64,000 nt of DNA from Echinicola soli (GTDB lineage: Bacteria; Bacteroidota; Bacteroidia; Cytophagales; Cyclobacteriaceae): positions 2,889,001 to 2,953,000 of the forward strand of contig NZ_CP041253.1 in assembly GCF_006575665.1 (NCBI RefSeq), read 5' to 3'. Below, in pieces: positions 8,296 to 18,800 of this stretch. A program made the position numbers and the translations under genes. The notes under the pieces are model-generated. The model did no database searches. It saw only the letters and a program-made list of their open reading frames with translations, and was not told where the DNA came from. How positions within the stretch are numbered: position 1 is the first letter of the stretch; each line of letters begins with the position of its first letter.

Positions 8296-9624
8296 ATGAA
8301 AAGGGTAAAGATAAAAGATTTCAATATTGACACCTGCAGGAAATTACCTGTTATGATATTGGTGTCAGCCATGATGTGTTTATCATCACTGGCCAATGGC
8401 CAAAATTTAGCGGACTATTTAAAGATAGCAGCGGAAAACCATCCAGGGCTACAGGCGGCGTATAGTCGTTATACGGCCAGTTTGGAGCGAATTCCCCAAG
8501 TGGGGAGTTTGCCGGATCCTGAATTGAGTTTTGGGGTTTATCTGCAGGACATGGCTACACTGATGGGTAATCAAAGGTTCAATACTACATTAATGCAGCG
8601 GTTTCCGTGGTTTGGCACGCTCCAAGCTGGGAAGGACGAGGCCAGTTTAATGGCAAAAGCCAATTTCCAGGAATTTGAAACAGAAAAATACGCTTTGTTT
8701 TATGAAGTCAAGACGGACTATTATCAACTCTATTTACTTCACCATCATGTGATGATCGCCAATAAAAACCTCCAACTACTGCAGCGTATGGAGGAATTGT
8801 CCCTGAACAAGTTTAAGGGAGGTATTCCTGGCAAAGCAGGGAAAATGACCGATGTGCTTCGGATCCAAAGTGAGACAAAAGTACTGGAAGCGCGCATTGC
8901 GGCATTGGAGGACGCACTTGCTGTCGCCCAGGTGAAGTTTAACCTATTACTAAACAGGCCTGAGAATGAACCTGTCAATATGGACGCTTCTTTTTGGGGT
9001 GAGGAATTGTTGCTGGGCAAGGAAGTGGTGCTGGACAGTATTTTGACCGCAAACCCCCAGGTGAAGAAACTGGAATGGGAAGGACAGGCTTATCGGAAAA
9101 AAGGGGAAGCTGCTCGATTAAAGGGTCTCCCAAGCTTTGGAGTGGGACTAAATTACATGATAAACAGTCCTCGTCAGCCTGCAGGAGCAATAGACAGCCC
9201 TATGGGATATACTCCCGGAGGAATGGGCCATAATATGATCATGCCGATGGTTTCGGTTTCGGTACCGATTTTTCGTAGGAAATATAAAAGTGCACAGCGC
9301 GAGTCAGCATATTACCGGGAAGCTTCAGTATTGGCAAAGGAGGATTTAACCAATGCGCTAAAATCTTCTTGGGAAGAACAATATCGCCTGATCCGGGAAG
9401 CAAAGAGAAATGTAAAGCTATATGAAGAACAAGTGGTGTTGCTTCGAAAAACGCTGGATTTGATGATTGCCGATTATAGTAGTGCCGAGGGGAGTTTTGA
9501 GGAGCTGCTCACTGTACAGCGACAACTGCTGGATTTTGAAATGAAGACGGCCGAAGAGACGTTTAAGAAGCTCCAGGCTTTTGCAAAATTAGAATCATTA
9601 ATGGCCAAAGGAATATCACTATGA
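8296..9624 (+). CDS. cusC: TolC family outer-membrane channel of the Cus-type system
   Basis: A 442-aa outer-membrane efflux protein with a signal peptide ending at about residue 36 (SSLANGQ). The two TolC-type helical-hairpin repeats are seen as YSRYTASLERIPQVGSLPDPELSFGVYL in the first half and long Ala/Leu/Glu-rich coiled segments (residues 130-215 and 325-440). PWFGTLQAGKDEASLMAKANFQ and the Met-rich loop MGYTPGGMGHNMIMPM are typical of metal-efflux members. It would form the exit duct across the outer membrane. Its stop overlaps the adaptor start by 4 nt (ATGA), implying translational coupling. Confidence 0.88.
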   Translation: MKRVKIKDFNIDTCRKLPVMILVSAMMCLSSLANGQNLADYLKIAAENHPGLQAAYSRYTASLERIPQVGSLPDPELSFGVYLQDMATLMGNQRFNTTLMQRFPWFGTLQAGKDEASLMAKANFQEFETEKYALFYEVKTDYYQLYLLHHHVMIANKNLQLLQRMEELSLNKFKGGIPGKAGKMTDVLRIQSETKVLEARIAALEDALAVAQVKFNLLLNRPENEPVNMDASFWGEELLLGKEVVLDSILTANPQVKKLEWEGQAYRKKGEAARLKGLPSFGVGLNYMINSPRQPAGAIDSPMGYTPGGMGHNMIMPMVSVSVPIFRRKYKSAQRESAYYREASVLAKEDLTNALKSSWEEQYRLIREAKRNVKLYEEQVVLLRKTLDLMIADYSSAEGSFEELLTVQRQLLDFEMKTAEETFKKLQAFAKLESLMAKGISL

Positions 9625-11375
9625 AATTTATGAGAATAAGAAAACAACTTATATTTATTGTCCTTGGTGCCTTTGTGGCAGGCGGGATTATTGGTTGGGC
9701 ATTGTCATCAAATGAGCCTGAGGCTGGGGAATCCATTGAGCATGACCATAGCGGTGAATCGGTTTACACCTGTTCCATGCACCCGCAGATCAAGCAAGAA
9801 GAGCCTGGAAGTTGTCCCATTTGTGGGATGGATTTGGTGCCACTTTCCAACCTATCGGACAACAATAATACCAATCCCTATGTGATGACCATGACACCTG
9901 AAGCGGTGGCCTTGGCCAATATAGCGACTTCTGCCGTGAAGGCAGGGGGAACGGCTGGAAATGGATTGTCGCTCAGTGGGGCAATAGAAGCGGATGAAAG
10001 GAATGTAAAGGCCGTTTCCGCGAATTTTGATGGCAGAGTAGATGATTTATTTGTGGCCTTTACAGGACAGGAAGTGAAGCAAGGTCAGCGATTGGCCCGT
10101 ATTTATTCACCGGCTTTGATCGCAGCCCATCGAGAGCTGGTAGAAGCCAAAAAGTCAAAGGAAATCAGTCCAAGACTCTATGAAGCCGCCAAGCAAAAAT
10201 TGAAGCAGTGGCAATTGACGGATGCCCAGATCACCAAAATGGAAAAAGAAGAAAATTATCAGCCGCATTTTGATATTTACGCGACGACCTCTGGTGTGGT
10301 GACCGAAAGGAAAGTGGCGTCCGGTGATTACGTGAGCCGAGGGCAAGTGCTTTTTGAAATCACCAACTTGAACAAAGTGTGGGTCATGCTCGATGCCTAT
10401 GAGCACAATGTAAGCCAGATCGATACCGGAGACGAAATCAGATTTACCGTAAATGCTTTGCCGAGTGAAGAATTCACCGCCAAGGTAACCTTTATCGATC
10501 CGGTTATTTCCCAGGACAGCAGAAGTGCAAAGGTAAGGGCAGAAGTGCGCAATGCGGCAGGGAAGCTCAAACCTGGAATGTTTGTCACGGCGACTGTTGA
10601 AGTGGATCAAGGGGAAGCTACTGGGGTTCTTGTACCGAAGTCATCGATCCTGTGGACGGGAAAGCGATCTGTCGTCTATCGGCAAGTCGGAAGTGACGAG
10701 AAGCCGGCTTTTGAGATGGTCCAGGTGGAACTAGGACCAGCAGTAGGTGATAGGCAACAAATCATGACTGGACTTTCCTTGGGTGACCGGATTGTCACCA
10801 ATGGTGTTTTTGCAGTGGACGGGGCGGCACAATTGAGCGGTAAATACAGTATGATGGCCCATCCTGAAAAACAACATTTTCAGGTTTCCGATCGCTTTGG
10901 AAGTGTTCTTGAAGAAATAATAGTAGCTTATTTGAACGTTAAAAACCAATTGGTCAATGATGAATCTGGACAGCCCGCCGCAGGTGACCTGCATCGATTC
11001 TTGACCCTTGGAATGGAAGATGGGCTCAAAGAAGACGCCTCAGAGCAATGGGAAGAAAGTAGAAAAGCCTTGGAAAAGACTGCTTTAGCGATGAACCAAA
11101 CTGCAGACCTAGAGAAGCAGCGAGCACTAATGGTGATACTTTCCAATGAAATGATTACGCTGCTAGATGCTTTTGGGACCCAGGGGATAGGGCTTTATAA
11201 GGATTATTGTCCTATGGCTAAAAATGACCAAGGGGCATATTGGCTCAGTGAGTTTAAGGAGATAAAAAATCCTTATTTTGGCTCTGATATGCTTTCATGT
11301 GGTGAAATAAAAGGTGAATATCAACAGCAAAATACTCATCAACAAAACGGCCGGAATTCCGGTCATCAACATTAA
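9621..11375 (+). CDS. cusB: RND efflux periplasmic adaptor with heavy-metal-binding and DUF3347 domains
   Basis: A 584-aa membrane-fusion protein anchored by a hydrophobic segment (residues 8-29). Order: a heavy-metal-binding domain at about 50-76 (YTCSMHPQIKQEEPG, CPICGMDLVPL), a CusB-like barrel-sandwich/hairpin core at 90-400 (GRVDDLFVAFTGQEVKQGQ, ARIYSPALIAAHREL, ATTSGVVTERKVASGDYV), then a DUF3347 domain at about 430-570 (YCPMAKNDQGAYWLS, NPYFGSDMLSCGEIK) and a His-rich tail (QQQNTHQQNGRNSGHQH). Cys, Met and His clusters at both ends suit Cu(I) handling. Its start overlaps the TolC gene. The appended DUF3347 makes it longer than plain CusB (about 400 aa) and is shared with the next gene. 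Confidence 0.9.
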   Translation: MKFMRIRKQLIFIVLGAFVAGGIIGWALSSNEPEAGESIEHDHSGESVYTCSMHPQIKQEEPGSCPICGMDLVPLSNLSDNNNTNPYVMTMTPEAVALANIATSAVKAGGTAGNGLSLSGAIEADERNVKAVSANFDGRVDDLFVAFTGQEVKQGQRLARIYSPALIAAHRELVEAKKSKEISPRLYEAAKQKLKQWQLTDAQITKMEKEENYQPHFDIYATTSGVVTERKVASGDYVSRGQVLFEITNLNKVWVMLDAYEHNVSQIDTGDEIRFTVNALPSEEFTAKVTFIDPVISQDSRSAKVRAEVRNAAGKLKPGMFVTATVEVDQGEATGVLVPKSSILWTGKRSVVYRQVGSDEKPAFEMVQVELGPAVGDRQQIMTGLSLGDRIVTNGVFAVDGAAQLSGKYSMMAHPEKQHFQVSDRFGSVLEEIIVAYLNVKNQLVNDESGQPAAGDLHRFLTLGMEDGLKEDASEQWEESRKALEKTALAMNQTADLEKQRALMVILSNEMITLLDAFGTQGIGLYKDYCPMAKNDQGAYWLSEFKEIKNPYFGSDMLSCGEIKGEYQQQNTHQQNGRNSGHQH

Positions 11376-11399
11376 GTACAACAATTAAAAACAATAACG

Positions 11400-11945
11400 A
11401 TGAAAAAAATGAAATTATCAGTATCGACATTAGTACTGGCTGTACTTTTGGTAGCCAGCTGCAATTCAAAAAAGCAAGAAGAAACCCATCAGCATGATCA
11501 TGCCATGGAAGCGGCAGAAGAAATGGTTTCACCCGCTGAAAATGGAGAGGCATTAGCGTTTAAGAATGAGGAAAGTGACAAGGTCTTTCATCACTACCTT
11601 GCCATAAAAAATGCTCTGGTGGAAGGAGATGCGGAGACCGCCAGCGAAGGCGCCAAGATGTTATTGGCGGTAGATGGATTTAAGGGACAGGAAGCCGCCA
11701 AAAAGATAGAAGATGCTTCGGATATTGCCGTTCAGCGGGACGCTTTTGTAGCCTTAAGTGCTTCAGTAGAACAGTTGGTAGCTTCCCAGGTGTCATCTGG
11801 AGCAGTCTATAAGCAATATTGCCCCATGGCCTTTGAAGGTAAAGGAGGATATTGGTTATCAGATCAGGAAGCGATCAGAAACCCATACTATGGGGATAAA
11901 ATGCTGACTTGTGGTCGCGTGGACAAAGTTATGGGTGAGCTTTAA
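11400..11945 (+). CDS. DUF3347 domain lipoprotein
   Basis: A 181-aa protein with a lipoprotein signal (LAVLLVASC, acylated Cys near residue 21), a short His/Met linker (THQHDHAMEAAEEM), then a DUF3347 domain. It ends in YCPMAFEGKGGYWLSDQEAIRNPYYGDKMLTCG, nearly the same as the tail of the adaptor encoded just upstream (24 nt gap). The paired Cys residues and Met in this motif suggest metal binding in the periplasm, perhaps as a soluble or tethered copper donor to the pump. That role is inference. A terminator overlaps its stop codon. Confidence 0.87.
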   Translation: MKKMKLSVSTLVLAVLLVASCNSKKQEETHQHDHAMEAAEEMVSPAENGEALAFKNEESDKVFHHYLAIKNALVEGDAETASEGAKMLLAVDGFKGQEAAKKIEDASDIAVQRDAFVALSASVEQLVASQVSSGAVYKQYCPMAFEGKGGYWLSDQEAIRNPYYGDKMLTCGRVDKVMGEL

Positions 11946-11960
11946 GCTCACCCGATTTTT
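11933..11960 (+). terminator. Rho-independent terminator ending the cus operon
   Basis: Near-perfect palindrome GGGTGAGCTT/AAGCTCACCC followed by GATTTTT. The 5' arm overlaps the last codons of the DUF3347 gene, so cusABC and the DUF3347 gene form one unit and copB is likely transcribed separately. Confidence 0.8.
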
Positions 11961-11989
11961 CCTTAAGACTGGTTTCAATGCCGTTTAGT

Positions 11990-12135
11990 TAACGTATGTC
12001 CCCGATAGTTATGCGGGGCAGGTTATCCTGATCCCGACAGATGGGGAAAGGATCTTTTCAATCAATGTATGTTGTATGAGAGAGATTCCCTCGCCGCGGC
12101 GAGATGGCAGCTTTGTCACTGTCTGCTCTTGTCTA
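11990..12135. repeat. Degenerate palindromic repeat remnant
   Basis: The 224-bp gap before copB carries fragments resembling the window's palindromic repeats: CCCGATAGTTATGCGGGGCAGG, GAGAGATTCCCTCG and CGCCGCGGCG. They are too diverged to give firm ends. A near-consensus -7 box, TAATTTCG, lies at 12,144-12,151 just before copB. Confidence 0.35.
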
Positions 12136-12169
12136 TACGGTATTAATTTCGGGTTAAAATCAACTGACA

Positions 12170-14170
12170 ATGGAACATCAACATCACAATAATCATACAG
12201 AGGAAGGTCATGGTGATCATGGTGGGCATCATGGGCACATGCTACAGGATTTTAAAAGGAGGTTTTGGCTATCCATGATTTTAACCTTGCCTGTGCTGCT
12301 TCTTTCGAAGATGATACAAGGGTGGGTTGGATTTGAATTTACTTTCCCTGGAGATAATTACGTGCTTTTTGGATTGGCTACTGCGATATATTTTTATGGA
12401 GGATGGCCATTCCTGAAAGGACTGAAGGAAGAGATCCAACATGGAAAACCCGCCATGATGACATTAATTGCCCTGGCCATTACGGTAGCCTATGGGTATA
12501 GCTCAGCGGTGGTGTTTGGATTGGAGGGCAAAGGCTTTTTCTGGGAACTTGCCACCCTTATCGATTTGATGCTTTTGGGGCACTGGATCGAGATGAAGTC
12601 TGTGATGAATGCCTCGGGTGCATTGGACGAATTGGCCAAGCTCATGCCTTCTACTGCCCACAAACTTAAAGAGGATGGCGAAACAGAAGAGGTGAAGATT
12701 GCTGATTTAAAGAAAGGTGACCGTGTCCTGATCAAGCCTGGGGAGAAAATTCCAGCGGATGGAGTGGTCTTTGATGGAAGCAGCTATGTAAATGAGGCCA
12801 TGCTGACAGGAGAATCCAAGCCTGTTAAGAAAGGAAAAGATGATGAGGTGGTAGGAGGAGCGATCAATGAGCAGGGATCCTTGCAGCTGGAAGTGAGAAA
12901 TATTGGGGAAGAAGCCTATCTTTCCCGGGTAATTGATATGGTGAAATCCGCTCAGGATACCAAATCAAAAACCCAAAATTTGGCAGATAAGGCTGCAGGT
13001 TGGCTGTTTTATATTTCTTTGGCTGCAGGAGTGATGACGTTGGTCGTTTGGTTGATGTTGGATAAGGAATTCGATTTTGCCCTGGAGAGGATGGTGACGG
13101 TAATGATCATTGCCTGTCCACATGCCTTGGGATTGGCGATACCGTTAGTGACGGCTATTTCCACTTCGTTAGCTGCCAAAAATGGCTTGTTGATCCGTAA
13201 CAGGACAGCTTTTGAGCGATCGAGAAATGTGACCATGGTGATCTTTGATAAGACAGGTACATTGACTGCGGGGGATTTTGGGGTGAAGACCTATAAGAGC
13301 TTCTTGGAAGATTTTACTGATGAGGATGTCCTCAAGCTAACGGCGGCGGTGGAGCATAGGTCGGAGCATCCCATCGCCACTGGTATCATGAAAAAGGTGA
13401 AGGAAAAAGAACTTGATTTCCCGGAGGCCAAAGATTATGAAAATATTACCGGTGAAGGAGTCAAGGCCTCTGTGGACGGCCGACAGATAATGATCGTCAG
13501 TCCTGGATATCTAAAAAATCACGAGCTGGAAGTTCCCTCTGAAATCAAAGAGGAGGGCGTGGAAACCTTGGTGTTTTTGTTGGTAGATGATAGCGTGGCC
13601 GGTTACTTAAAATTGGCAGATAAAGTGCGTGATTCTTCCCAAAAAGCCGTTTCGGCCCTTCAGAAAGAGGGGATCAAGGTCATTATGGCCACAGGTGATA
13701 ATGAAGCAGCTGCAAAAGCGGTAAGTGATGAGTTGGGGCTGGATGGCTATCATGCCGAGGTCCTGCCAGAGGACAAACAAAGTATCGTCCAGTCAGCTCA
13801 AAATGAAGGGGAGGTCGTCGTGATGACCGGGGATGGTGTGAATGATGCACCAGCCCTGGCTCAGGCAGACATTGGTGTAGCCATCGGTTCGGGAACAGAT
13901 GTGGCAGCTGAGACAGCTGATATTGTTTTGGTAAACAGTGATCCGACAGACCTTTCCTCTTTGATAGTCTTTGGCAAGGCCACGTATCAGAAGATGGTCC
14001 AGAACTTGTTTTGGGCCACAGCTTATAATGCCATCGCACTCCCGCTGGCCACAGGTTTTATTCCCAAGCTGATGATCAGCCCGGCTTTGGGAGCTGTTTT
14101 GATGAGCCTGAGCACTATAGTGGTAGCGATCAATGCCCAATTGCTGAAGAAGAAGTTTAAGAAGGGCTGA
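12170..14170 (+). CDS. copB: CopB-type copper/silver-translocating P1B-ATPase
   Basis: A 666-aa inner-membrane P-type ATPase. The N-terminus is a His-rich metal tail (MEHQHHNNHTEEGHGDHGG) instead of CxxC domains, typical of the P1B-3/CopB branch. The intramembrane motif is CPH (Cys316-Pro-His318), again CopB-like where CopA has CPC. Other hallmarks are TGES in the actuator domain, DKTGTLT with phosphorylated Asp360, EHRSEHPIA (the HP motif), MATGDN and GDGVNDAPALAQADIGVA. It would export copper or silver from the cytoplasm, complementing the periplasm-clearing Cus pump. Its stop codon directly abuts that of the opposing gene (TGA|TCA). Confidence 0.95.
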   Translation: MEHQHHNNHTEEGHGDHGGHHGHMLQDFKRRFWLSMILTLPVLLLSKMIQGWVGFEFTFPGDNYVLFGLATAIYFYGGWPFLKGLKEEIQHGKPAMMTLIALAITVAYGYSSAVVFGLEGKGFFWELATLIDLMLLGHWIEMKSVMNASGALDELAKLMPSTAHKLKEDGETEEVKIADLKKGDRVLIKPGEKIPADGVVFDGSSYVNEAMLTGESKPVKKGKDDEVVGGAINEQGSLQLEVRNIGEEAYLSRVIDMVKSAQDTKSKTQNLADKAAGWLFYISLAAGVMTLVVWLMLDKEFDFALERMVTVMIIACPHALGLAIPLVTAISTSLAAKNGLLIRNRTAFERSRNVTMVIFDKTGTLTAGDFGVKTYKSFLEDFTDEDVLKLTAAVEHRSEHPIATGIMKKVKEKELDFPEAKDYENITGEGVKASVDGRQIMIVSPGYLKNHELEVPSEIKEEGVETLVFLLVDDSVAGYLKLADKVRDSSQKAVSALQKEGIKVIMATGDNEAAAKAVSDELGLDGYHAEVLPEDKQSIVQSAQNEGEVVVMTGDGVNDAPALAQADIGVAIGSGTDVAAETADIVLVNSDPTDLSSLIVFGKATYQKMVQNLFWATAYNAIALPLATGFIPKLMISPALGAVLMSLSTIVVAINAQLLKKKFKKG

Positions 14171-15466
14171 TCACGAAGTGGGATGGTTTTCCGACCCAAA
14201 CCGTTCAATGATAGATTTTTCGATTTCCTCACGGTGTTCCGGTGCAGCGATATTCATTAGGGCTACGGCTCTTTGGCGAAGGTTTTTTCCATAGAGGTAC
14301 GCCACGCCATGCTCAGTTACCACATAGTGCATGTGCGCCCTGGTAGTGACTACTCCAGCGCCTTGGCGAAGGAACGGAACGATTTTGGAGGTGCCTTTTT
14401 TGGTGGTGGAAGAAAGAGCCATGATGGGTTTTCCACCTTCAGAAAGAGCTGCTCCGCGCATAAAATCCATTTGGCCGCCTACTCCCGAATAATGATAGGT
14501 ACCGATCGAGTCCGCACACACCTGACCGGTCAAATCCATCTCGAGACAGGAATTGATGGAAATCACCTTTGGGTTCCTTCTGATCACTGCTGTGTCATTG
14601 ACATAGGCAGTTTCATGAAAAGACAGGATGGGGTTGTCATTGATACGGTCATATAGTGCCTTATTGCCTACGGCAAAGGATGTGACGACTTTTCCGGGAT
14701 GCTTTGCCTTGTATTTATTGGTGAGGGCACCACTATCCATCAGTCCCATGATGCCATTGGAAAACATCTCGGTGTGTACCCCAAGGTCTTTGTGGTGGTG
14801 CAGTGTATCTAAAACAGCATCAGGAATGGCTCCTATTCCCATCTGAAGGGTAGAGCCATCTTCAATGAGCTCGGCAATATGATGACCTATTTTTAGTTCG
14901 TTTTCTCCGATTTTACTTGAGTAATCCACTTCAGGTAGGGGATCATTGGATTCCACTACATGATCAAATTTGCTCAGATGGATCATTCCATCGCCATGAG
15001 TTCGGGGCATATGTGGATTGATCTGGGCGATGACCACTTTAGCGGTTTCCACGGCGGGCTTGGCTACATCCACAGATGTGCCCAGCGTACAATATCCATG
15101 AATATCAGGAGGGGATACATTGACAATGGCCACGTCAATGGGAAGGATATTCCGTCTGAATAGTATTCCTATCTCGCTTAGAAAAATCGGAACGTAACCG
15201 CCATGGCTGGAATTGACCGCATCCCGGACATTGGCCGACACAAAAAGCGAATTAATATAAAAGCTCTTTTGGTAGGGCTCTTCGGTCAGTGGCATTTCCC
15301 CTAAAGTGGTAATGGAAACAATTTCCACGTTCTTTAGCTCATGGTGGCGTTGGGCCAGTGCGTTGAGAAGAGTGGACGGGGTAGCGGCACTTCCATGGAC
15401 AAATACCCGGTCATTACTTTTGATTACTTTTACCGCTTCTTCTGCAATGGAAAACGAAATATTCAT
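14171..15466 (-). CDS. Acetyl-CoA hydrolase/transferase family protein (4-hydroxybutyrate CoA-transferase-like)
   Basis: A 431-aa cytoplasmic CoA-transferase. It has the two-domain layout of the acetyl-CoA hydrolase/4-hydroxybutyrate CoA-transferase family: N-terminal VFVHGSAATPSTLL and NVSPPDIHGYCTLGTSVD, then LQMGIGAIPDAVL and the HTEMFSNG motif around residue 240, whose Glu forms the thioester with CoA. The C-terminal half has GGQMDFMRGAALSEGGKP and VTEHGVAYLYGKN. The exact acyl substrate cannot be told from sequence. It is divergent from icmF across 392 bp, which may suggest a shared role in acyl-CoA metabolism, and meets copB tail to tail with no spacer. Confidence 0.9.
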   Translation of the reverse strand: MNISFSIAEEAVKVIKSNDRVFVHGSAATPSTLLNALAQRHHELKNVEIVSITTLGEMPLTEEPYQKSFYINSLFVSANVRDAVNSSHGGYVPIFLSEIGILFRRNILPIDVAIVNVSPPDIHGYCTLGTSVDVAKPAVETAKVVIAQINPHMPRTHGDGMIHLSKFDHVVESNDPLPEVDYSSKIGENELKIGHHIAELIEDGSTLQMGIGAIPDAVLDTLHHHKDLGVHTEMFSNGIMGLMDSGALTNKYKAKHPGKVVTSFAVGNKALYDRINDNPILSFHETAYVNDTAVIRRNPKVISINSCLEMDLTGQVCADSIGTYHYSGVGGQMDFMRGAALSEGGKPIMALSSTTKKGTSKIVPFLRQGAGVVTTRAHMHYVVTEHGVAYLYGKNLRQRAVALMNIAAPEHREEIEKSIIERFGSENHPTS

Positions 15467-15858
15467 ATACGTTGGAATTTTGCTAAAAATAGATTTCTAT
15501 TAAAGTTACTAATTGACTTTTCCTTTACCCAAGATTAATATAATAATATGTTTATTTTTTTGATCTTTATCATGTCAAAAGATGGTGTTAGCTCCTTTTT
15601 AATGAGTATCCATCAATTAGGCTCTTGATGAAAATGATCAATGTGTTTAAAACCATTTATATATTGGAATTTACTTTAATTTGGTAATTGGTATTTGTTC
15701 TGAAATGGCGTGTGCGGATAGTTAATCTGCTCTAAAATAAGTTGGGTAAAATCACTATATTCGCATATGGTAAAATATGAAAACTTTCCCTGTTGAAGTT
15801 TTATTTTACATCTGTAATCAATCACTAGACATCGTAGAAAAAATTTCGGATTACTTTT
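15467..15858. other. Divergent intergenic region, acyl-CoA transferase / icmF
   Basis: 392 bp, AT-rich, with no credible ORF. It must hold promoters for both divergent genes. A near-consensus -7 box TATATTCG (one mismatch to TAnnTTTG) lies at 15,756-15,763 on the + strand, 95 nt before icmF. I found no B12-riboswitch-like structure although IcmF needs adenosylcobalamin. Confidence 0.4.
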
Positions 15859-18800
15859 ATGACCCAAAAGGTAAAAGCTTACAAACCCAAGTGCCATGTC
15901 AGGATAGTTACTGCAGCCTCTCTTTTTGATGGTCATGATGCAGCGATTAACATTATGAGAAGGATTATTCAGTCGGCTGGCTGCGAGGTGATCCATTTGG
16001 GACATAATCGATCCGTCCAGGAAATCGTTTCATGTGCTATCCAAGAAGATGTCCAGGCGATAGCGATAACGTCCTATCAGGGAGGACACACTGAATTTTT
16101 CAAATACATGTACGACCTTCTCCAAGAAAAGGGAGCGGGGCACATCAAGATTTTTGGCGGGGGCGGAGGGACCATACTTCCAGCGGAAATCAGCGAACTC
16201 CAAGAGTATGGTATCTCTAGGATTTATTCTCCGGATGATGGACGATCCATGGGGCTTCAAGGAATGATCAACGACCTCGTGGAGCAATCGGATTTCCCTT
16301 TAGGTGATGAATTAAATGAAGAGACCTTGCCGGATATAAACAGTCCACAAGTAATCGCCCGCTGGATATCGGCGGCCGAGAATTTTTCTGATATCTACCA
16401 TTCGATGCTTGAAAAGCAAGGTGTTGCAGGCAAGGGCAAGTCCGTTCCAGTATTGGGAATAACGGGTACAGGAGGTGCCGGAAAATCATCCTTAGTGGAT
16501 GAGTTGGCCAGAAGGTTTCTTGCGGATTTTGAGGATAAGCATTTGGCAATCATTTCAGTAGATCCCTCCAAACGGAAGACAGGAGGGGCACTGCTAGGGG
16601 ACCGGATTAGAATGAATGCGATCAATGATCCCAGGATTTATATGCGTTCACTGGCTACACGTCAGGCGAATTTGTCCCTATCTAAACATGTAAAAGATGC
16701 GGTGGACATCGTAAAGATGGCCGGGTACGATCTTGTGATTTTGGAAACTTCAGGCATCGGCCAATCCGATACCGAAGTGGCCGATCATGCGGATCTTTCC
16801 TTGTATGTGATGACACCAGAATATGGAGCGGCCTCCCAGTTGGAAAAGATTGACATGCTGGACTTTGCTGATTTGATCGCTTTAAACAAGTTTGACAAAA
16901 GAGGTGCGCATGATGCACTGCGGGATGTGAAAAAGCAGTTTGTTCGGAATCACGGATTATGGGATGCGAAGGACGATGAACTACCGGTAATAGGGACCAT
17001 TGCGTCGCAGTTTAACGATCCGGGCATGAATAAGCTCTATCGTGAGCTGATAAACAGGCTTGCTACAGTTGGTTCCAATGAATTCACCCCGTCAGCGACC
17101 CTGTCAACGGAGGAGTCAGAAAAGATATTTATTATTCCGCCTTCCAGGACGAGGTACCTGTCCGAAATAGTAGAAGAAAACCAACGCTTCGAAAAGTGGG
17201 TGGTGGAACAAAAGGAAGTAGCCAATCGACTATATGGTATAAAAAAGGCCCTGCAAACGCTGGAGGAAGAGGGAGCTGATTCCGTATTAGTGGAAGGGTT
17301 GGAAACCACTTATGCTGCCATTTCCACAAAACTGGACCCTGTAAATCAGCAGTGGCTTGAAGCTTGGGCCGATCAAGTGGAAAGTTACCAAAAGGATCAA
17401 TTTACATTCTCGGTGCGGGGAAAAGCGATACACATAAAGACCTATTCCAACTCTCTTTCAGGAACCAGGATTCCAAAAGTGGCCCTTCCCAAGTATGAAG
17501 CTTGGGGAGACTTGCTCCAATGGAAATTTAAGGAAAATGTACCCGGCAAGTTTCCCTTTACGGCCGGGGTGTTCCCTTTTAAGCGGGAAGGAGAAGACCC
17601 CACGCGGATGTTTGCCGGTGAAGGTGGACCTGAGCGCACCAATAAACGCTTTCATTACGTCTCAAAGGGTATGCCTGCAAAAAGGCTGTCGACGGCATTT
17701 GATTCGGTGACCCTTTACGGCGAGGACCCTGGTGACCGGCCGGATATCTACGGGAAAATAGGAAATTCCGGAGTGAATATATGCTGCCTGGATGATATGA
17801 AAAAGCTATATTCCGGTTTTGATCTGGCAGATCCACGGACATCAGTGTCCATGACCATTAATGGTCCAGCGGCGACGATGACGGCTTTTTTTATGAATAC
17901 GGCGATTGATCAGCAATGTGAGCGGTACATCCATGAAAATGGGCTGTTGGAGAAAGTGAATGCCCAAATAGATGCAATATATAGTGAAAGAGGCGTGGAG
18001 CGACCTACCTACCAAAGTGATATTCCCGAAGGACACGATGGCCTAGGGCTGTTGCTTTTGGGGGTGACCGGGGACCAAGTGTTGCCGGCAGAAGTTTACG
18101 GGGCCATAAAAGCAGCTACGCTGACAAAAGTCAGGGGGACCGTACAAGCGGACATTTTGAAAGAAGACCAGGCGCAAAACACGTGCATTTTTTCTACGGA
18201 ATTTTCGTTACGTTTGATGGGAGATGTGCAGCAGTATTTTATTGAAAAGGGAGTTCGGAATTTTTATTCTGTTTCTATCTCCGGCTATCACATCGCTGAG
18301 GCAGGTGCCAATCCCATCACCCAGCTGGCGCTGACCCTTTCCAACGGATTTACCTATGTCGAGTATTATGTGTCCAGGGGGATGGATGTAAATGCGTTTG
18401 CACCTAATTTGTCCTTTTTCTTTTCCAATGGGATTGACCCGGAGTATGCAGTGATCGGAAGGGTTGCACGCAGAATTTGGGCAAAAGCCATGAAGCTAAA
18501 GTATGGCGCCAACGAGCGCTCCCAGATGCTGAAGTATCATATCCAGACGTCCGGCAGGTCTTTGCATGCCCAGGAAATTGACTTTAATGATATCCGGACG
18601 ACCCTTCAGGCCCTTTATGCCATTTATGATAATTGTAATTCACTGCATACCAATGCTTACGATGAAGCCATCACGACTCCTACTGAGGCCTCTGTGAGGA
18701 GGGCGATGGCCATACAATTGATTATAAATAAAGAGTTAGGGCTGTCCAAGAATGAGAATCCCCTTCAGGGGGCGTTTATTATTGAAGAGCTTACCGATTT

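Noticed and set aside
15467..15858. Possible cobalamin riboswitch upstream of the B12-dependent icmF
   Set aside because: No B12-box-like sequence or suitable long structured leader could be seen.
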